DNA of 9,733 bases from Cytophagaceae bacterium (GTDB lineage Bacteria > Bacteroidota > Bacteroidia > Cytophagales > Spirosomataceae), in assembly GCA_947471105.1 (NCBI GenBank), contig CANIYB010000071.1, forward strand, positions 1 through 9,733. The letters run 5' to 3'. The notes beneath the pieces were generated by a model. It made no database searches. It was given only the letters and a program-made list of their open reading frames with translations, and was not told where the DNA came from. Made by a program: the position numbers and the translations under genes. Below are positions 6,215 through 9,733 of the stretch, one piece after another. Numbering within the stretch: position 1 is the first letter of the stretch; every line of letters starts with the position of its first letter.

Positions 6215-7907
6215 AGAGCCCAAGCAAGTTGACGATTACATTTTTTATTTTGGTTAAGATTTTAACTTTTTTAAATGTGCGGTAACTGATGGGTAGGGAA
6301 ACAAATTCGAAATTCTTTTTTCTATTTATTTTTTTCAAGAAATAGGATAGGCTTTTATAAGGGATGTCATGTCTTGATTTGATCAAATAAATCCCGCTGA
6401 GTGGATCAGGCATAATCCTCCAAAATCGAATAAAATAGACAATACTAACCCAATACGAAGTAATTAGGGCAAATAAATAGATCAAATTAGACTCTACGAT
6501 GGAGTGTTTGAACGAGTTGATTAGTTGGCGCCTCGACTCAAACCTTGACCCAATTACAGCATCCAATTGGTTTAATTGCATGATTCGAATCCAAGCATCT
6601 ATTTCATAAAGTGACACTTTTCCGGAGGCATCTAAGTGCAGCGTATAGGAAGAAGTTTCTGTTTCTCCGGCTTGATAGAATTTGATAATCCTTGTTGGAT
6701 CGCTATTAAGACTTACCATTTCATTATGGTAATAGTCCTTGATAAATTCCTCGGTATTCTTAGCAAAAGAAATGAGTACGGGTACTTCTCCTAGCTTAGT
6801 ATCCAGTGATCGATTGATCCAAGTCCATAATTTTTGCCCATCGTGTTTTCCTGAAGGATCAGCTACATTAGCCATGGTCAAATTGGGAAGCGACTGATTA
6901 GGCTTGATGACTGAATTTGTATCTACGATAATGGAATCGAAAAAATCACAATTTGATTGGTCTAATTCATTGAGAATTTTTTGTGCGAACTCGTCAAATT
7001 GAATATTTCTGATGTCATTGTCATAATTATTATTGACAACTAATACCTTTTGGGCTTTCGATTTTAGGATTGCATTCTTACAAATTCGATACGAAGGAAG
7101 GAGGGAAGAAAACTGCGTACCAGATCCAAAAATGATTAAATCAGCCTCTTTCAAGGCTTTTATGGCTTCTTTGGATAAGGAAGGTATTTTTGAAATTCTA
7201 GCTATTTCTTCCTTTTCATATTTACCTTGCTTATCGAGCGCATTAAGCTCATCTAGAGGCAATAAATAAAAATCTGAAAGGGGTTTATTGCCATCGTAGT
7301 TGACAATATCCGCTTCATTAGCTAAAAAATTACCTTCCCAGTCAAAGGCCACTAATTTAGAATCATCGGCCGTAGATATATTGATAATTTTAGCTGTTAA
7401 TTCAAATTGAGTTGTAAGCAGATACAGGGCAAGATTGAAATCATTGGTTTCCGCATAAATACCGCCTATTATGATGTTACCAACACTAAAACCATTTAGA
7501 ATGGAAAAATTATGGGTGAAATTTAATAGCTTTTGAGACCCAAACTCAAAGTATCGCGTGATGAAATTTTCTGAACGACGGTCTAAGGCATAATGTTCTT
7601 GAATCAGATTTTTGATCAATTCTTCGGAGTTATGCAAAAGAACTCTCGTTTCTTCCTCACTTAATCGATGTTCAAAAAGCTTTTTTAGATTTCGGTTATA
7701 ATCGGTGAAATCATCTAAGATATAAGTGAAATTCTTTCGGTAATCCGAGGGCCCAAGCATACCTTGATTGGCACTCCGAATAACACCCGTGGAAAGCCCG
7801 TCGTCATATCCGTTGATTAAAAGGCTTAAATTCACATAGGATAAATCTTTTAAGTGCTTAATTAGATTAGCATTTCCATTACCCCCTGTAAAAACAACGA
7901 CGTTCAT
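6207..7907 (-). CDS. CofD/YvcK-like domain fused to a GT2-like glycosyltransferase domain
   Basis: A 566-residue cytoplasmic protein in two parts. Residues 1-370 match the CofD/YvcK fold: FTGGNGNANLI (6-16), NGYDDGLSTGVIR (32-44, compare YvcK DDGGSSGRLR), GPSDYRKN (52-59, compare PGDIRN), GFSVGNIIIGG (139-149), IIFGSGTQFSSLLP (258-271), and HDGQKLWTWI (355-364, compare HDPxKLA). CofD transfers a phospho-lactyl group from a nucleotide diphosphate donor to make a phosphodiester; YvcK binds UDP-GlcNAc. Residues 373-566 resemble a GT2 domain: HLDASG (424-429), LDAVIGSR (448-455), DPLSGIYLIKS (501-511), VSLPISYRTFKK (536-547). The nucleotide-binding DDxS strand is not evident and this half is shortened, so the domain may be inactive or altered. 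The ATG at 7907 is preferred to a TTG at 7928 because that TTG lies inside the probable -7 element. This is the first gene of the cassette, overlapping the HAD gene by 8 bases. The exact reaction is unknown. Confidence 0.8.
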   Translation of the reverse strand: MNVVVFTGGNGNANLIKHLKDLSYVNLSLLINGYDDGLSTGVIRSANQGMLGPSDYRKNFTYILDDFTDYNRNLKKLFEHRLSEEETRVLLHNSEELIKNLIQEHYALDRRSENFITRYFEFGSQKLLNFTHNFSILNGFSVGNIIIGGIYAETNDFNLALYLLTTQFELTAKIINISTADDSKLVAFDWEGNFLANEADIVNYDGNKPLSDFYLLPLDELNALDKQGKYEKEEIARISKIPSLSKEAIKALKEADLIIFGSGTQFSSLLPSYRICKNAILKSKAQKVLVVNNNYDNDIRNIQFDEFAQKILNELDQSNCDFFDSIIVDTNSVIKPNQSLPNLTMANVADPSGKHDGQKLWTWINRSLDTKLGEVPVLISFAKNTEEFIKDYYHNEMVSLNSDPTRIIKFYQAGETETSSYTLHLDASGKVSLYEIDAWIRIMQLNQLDAVIGSRFESRRQLINSFKHSIVESNLIYLFALITSYWVSIVYFIRFWRIMPDPLSGIYLIKSRHDIPYKSLSYFLKKINRKKNFEFVSLPISYRTFKKVKILTKIKNVIVNLLGLYV

Positions 7908-8048
7908 AATAAACTTGATAAGTTTCAAAGTTAATGGATTTTACTGAAATGAGATTTGCTAAAATTATTTTTAGGGGTATTATTTCAAAATAATTTGGCG
8001 ATTTGTTGTAAATTGTGTGCTCTTAAAAGCAAAGCCTTATTACCTGAG
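7908..8048. promoter_or_regulatory. Divergent promoter region between the glycan cassette and the esterase gene
   Basis: This 141-base AT-rich gap is the only sizeable intergenic region, and it separates divergently transcribed genes, so it must carry the upstream signals of both. The minus strand has an exact -7 element (listed separately). No convincing TTTG/TAnnTTTG pair was found for the plus-strand esterase gene. An AT-only inverted repeat, ATTATTT-CA-AAATAAT, lies at 7979-7994; it could be an operator or simply AT-rich sequence. No ribosome-binding purine tract stands out before 8049, as is usual in Bacteroidota. Confidence 0.55.
7926..7933 (-). promoter_or_regulatory. Probable Bacteroidota -7 promoter element (TAACTTTG) for the glycan cassette
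   Basis: The minus strand reads TAACTTTG, an exact match to the TAnnTTTG consensus, ending 18 bases before the ATG at 7907. This would leave a leader of roughly ten to fifteen bases. A TTTG -33 element is not seen at the usual distance. The placement supports the ATG at 7907 over the upstream TTG at 7928, which overlaps this element. Confidence 0.4.
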
Positions 8049-9733
8049 ATGCAAAAAATTATATCACTTTTATTCTTTAGTTTGTTTTTATTAGGAAAAA
8101 CTTCCGCTCAAACTTTTGGATCATTTGTGTTTAATAAATTACCCCAAGATTTTCAATTATATCCTAGAGAGTCTACGAATTTGGCCGATATTACGGTGGA
8201 AGGGGTGGCAAAATCTGCCGAGTTTACCGCCGTTTCCGTTCGAGTTTTGCGAAATAACACGATCAATAAATACCAGAAAGCGGCTTTAACATTTAGCGGA
8301 TCTGTGGCTAAATTTTCAACTAAATTTCAAATACCAGCAGAATTAGCCGAGTATGATTTTGAGGTTTACGGGTTTAAAGGCAAAGATTCTAGCTTAGTTG
8401 TTAAGCGAAAAAATATCGTGGCCGGTGATGTTTTTTATGTGACTGGACAGTCGAATGCATGGATTGGGCCCATAGATAATTTGGTTTATCAAGGGGAATG
8501 GGTAAGGTCATTTGGCTTGGTTCAGGGAAATGAAAATTTTGGGCCTTATAGTTTATCTGATACTTTATGGTCTTTACCTATAGGTGGAGCTAGAATTGGA
8601 CCCTGGGCTGCAGAGATGGCTAGATTAGTTTATGAGTCCGAAAAAATCCCTATTTCCTTTATAAATTCGGCTGCCGGTGGCTCCAATATTGATTGGCTTT
8701 CCATTCTAGATGGCAATATTTCATCTCCAGATGGGGGAAATATTATGTATTATAAAGCCTTGAAATCTGGAACATTAAACCATGTCAAAGGAATTATTTA
8801 TCGGCAAGGAGAATCCGAAGCCGCAGCTTCCATAGGTACCAAATATACATGGGGGGTAAAATTTGAAAGCCTAAAACAAAAATATAAAAAGTTTTTCCCA
8901 AGCTCCCAATTTCTATTTGTTTCACAAAACAACGTGTACGAATACCCATATCCGGAAGCTGCTTATGTTCGAGAGGATCAAAGAAAACAGGCATATGACC
9001 CTTATGTAAAGGTTTATGCAACGGTGGGAATTAAAGGTTTTGACCGACTTCATTACAGCAATGATGGATATCGCCAAGCGGCTTATGAACAATTTAGAAT
9101 TATCTCAAAAGAGATTTACAAGCGGAATTGGCCCACCGAAATTAATAGCCCAAAAATCCAAAGAGCATATTTTCTATCTGAAAAAGATCGAGATAAGCTT
9201 TTTATAGATTTTGATGAAGGGCAGAATATTGTAATTCCTAATGACACAATGGTCGTAGACCTTAAAAATAATCCACATAAATTAACATTGGCTGATCAAT
9301 TTTTTTGGGACGAAATAAATACGAAGTCCATGTCAAAAAACATCAAAAAGATCGAAGTGATTAACGGAAAAAAAATAGCCATCACTTTTACCTTACAATA
9401 TGAAGGTAATATTGTTAGTTATATTCCAAGTTTTCATTCAAATTTCGTCGTAGGTCTTACCGAGTATCCGTATCCTGGGCCTTATTTAAAAAACAAATTA
9501 GGCATGAGAGCTCTTGGGTTTTCTGGATTTCCCATTCAAATGGTGGATGGAGAGTCTGATGTTTTCACCATTGGGCCCAATCCTGCTACTAAACAATTTA
9601 CGCTTAGGTGGCCTAAATTAATACAAGGAAGTATAAAAGTTTATGACATGAATGGCTTTGTATTCTACACGGATACGATAGATGTTGAACGGGAAAGGGT
9701 TGTCGATGTGACCAACTGGCCTAGTGCCAATTA
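8049..9733 (+). CDS. Secreted sialate O-acetylesterase-like SGNH hydrolase with T9SS sorting domain, C-terminus cut
   Basis: An open frame of 561 codons runs from the ATG at 8049 to the right edge. Residues 1-20 are a signal peptide (MQKIISLLFF, cleavage likely after TSA before Q21). Residues about 21-125 look like a beta-sandwich domain. The SGNH/SASA carbohydrate esterase domain follows: GQSN (133-136, nucleophile S135), AGGSNIDWL (209-217), YRQGESEA (251-258), and DRLHYSNDGY (332-341) with probable catalytic D332 and H335. Residues about 362-505 are an unassigned, probably beta-rich region. From about 507, IGPNPATKQFTLRW and IKVYDMNGFVFY match a type A T9SS C-terminal sorting domain, which lacks only its last strands, so the full protein is probably about 580-590 residues. 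It should remove acetyl or similar esters from glycans at the cell surface or outside. The substrate is not determined; true sialic acid specificity is not implied. It is transcribed away from the glycan cassette. Confidence 0.9.
   Translation, partial: MQKIISLLFFSLFLLGKTSAQTFGSFVFNKLPQDFQLYPRESTNLADITVEGVAKSAEFTAVSVRVLRNNTINKYQKAALTFSGSVAKFSTKFQIPAELAEYDFEVYGFKGKDSSLVVKRKNIVAGDVFYVTGQSNAWIGPIDNLVYQGEWVRSFGLVQGNENFGPYSLSDTLWSLPIGGARIGPWAAEMARLVYESEKIPISFINSAAGGSNIDWLSILDGNISSPDGGNIMYYKALKSGTLNHVKGIIYRQGESEAAASIGTKYTWGVKFESLKQKYKKFFPSSQFLFVSQNNVYEYPYPEAAYVREDQRKQAYDPYVKVYATVGIKGFDRLHYSNDGYRQAAYEQFRIISKEIYKRNWPTEINSPKIQRAYFLSEKDRDKLFIDFDEGQNIVIPNDTMVVDLKNNPHKLTLADQFFWDEINTKSMSKNIKKIEVINGKKIAITFTLQYEGNIVSYIPSFHSNFVVGLTEYPYPGPYLKNKLGMRALGFSGFPIQMVDGESDVFTIGPNPATKQFTLRWPKLIQGSIKVYDMNGFVFYTDTIDVERERVVDVTNWPSAN

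Noticed and set aside
6215..6223. In-frame TTG start at 6223 for the HAD protein
   Set aside because: The ATG at 6214 puts HAD motif I at residue 7 as usual and gives a smaller overlap with the upstream gene.
6207..7907. A coenzyme F420 synthesis role for the CofD-like protein
   Set aside because: No other F420 genes are near, the motifs are closer to YvcK in several places, the protein is fused to a GT2-like domain, and Bacteroidota are not known for F420.
7908..7928. In-frame TTG start at 7928 adding seven residues to the CofD-like protein
   Set aside because: The family's first strand begins right after the ATG at 7907, and the TTG lies within the probable -7 promoter element.
7955..7985. 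Possible plus-strand promoter for the esterase: TTTG at 7955-7958 with TATTATTT at 7978-7985
   Set aside because: Spacing of 19 bases is right, but the -7 box matches only four of six fixed positions.

Overview
The window looks like a chromosomal segment from a member of the Bacteroidota, perhaps Cytophagales-like (the order is a guess). The evidence is the AT-rich base composition, the absence of Shine-Dalgarno-like sequence before most starts, two exact TAnnTTTG promoter elements of the Bacteroidota type, a secreted esterase with a type IX secretion (T9SS) C-terminal sorting domain, and a tandem-domain exported amidohydrolase of a kind common in this phylum. No tRNA, rRNA, insertion sequence, phage gene or CRISPR array was seen. 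Genes cover almost the whole window; the largest gap is 141 bases (7908-8048).

Layout: seven genes lie on the minus strand, read from about 7907 down to the left edge. In transcription order they are: a fusion protein with a CofD/YvcK-like domain followed by a glycosyltransferase-2-like domain (6207-7907); a small HAD phosphatase (5603-6214); a GlmU-like single-domain sugar nucleotidyltransferase (4860-5606); an NAD-dependent sugar-nucleotide epimerase/dehydratase (3932-4819); a GT2 glycosyltransferase (3210-3935); a polytopic membrane protein of the DUF6056/GT-C type (1842-3191); and an exported amidohydrolase cut by the left edge (1-1811). Spacing is tight throughout (overlaps of 8, 4 and 4 bases; gaps of 40, 18 and 30), so the first six are probably one transcription unit. 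The amidohydrolase may only be a read-through neighbour. On the plus strand, diverging from 8049, is a secreted sialate O-acetylesterase-like SGNH hydrolase whose T9SS sorting domain is cut by the right edge.

How the genes may work together (inference): the HAD enzyme, nucleotidyltransferase and epimerase could prepare and remodel a nucleotide-activated sugar. The GT2 enzyme could move a sugar to a lipid or glycan acceptor at the inner face of the membrane, and the DUF6056/GT-C-like protein could use a lipid-linked donor on the outer face. The least familiar part is the first gene. CofD enzymes form phosphodiesters from nucleotide-activated donors and YvcK proteins bind UDP-GlcNAc, yet here such a domain heads a glycan cassette and is fused to a GT2-like domain that seems to lack the usual nucleotide-binding DDxS strand. 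The cassette could therefore make a phosphodiester-containing or otherwise unusual surface glycan. This is the best candidate in the window for an undescribed system, but the substrate cannot be read from the sequence.
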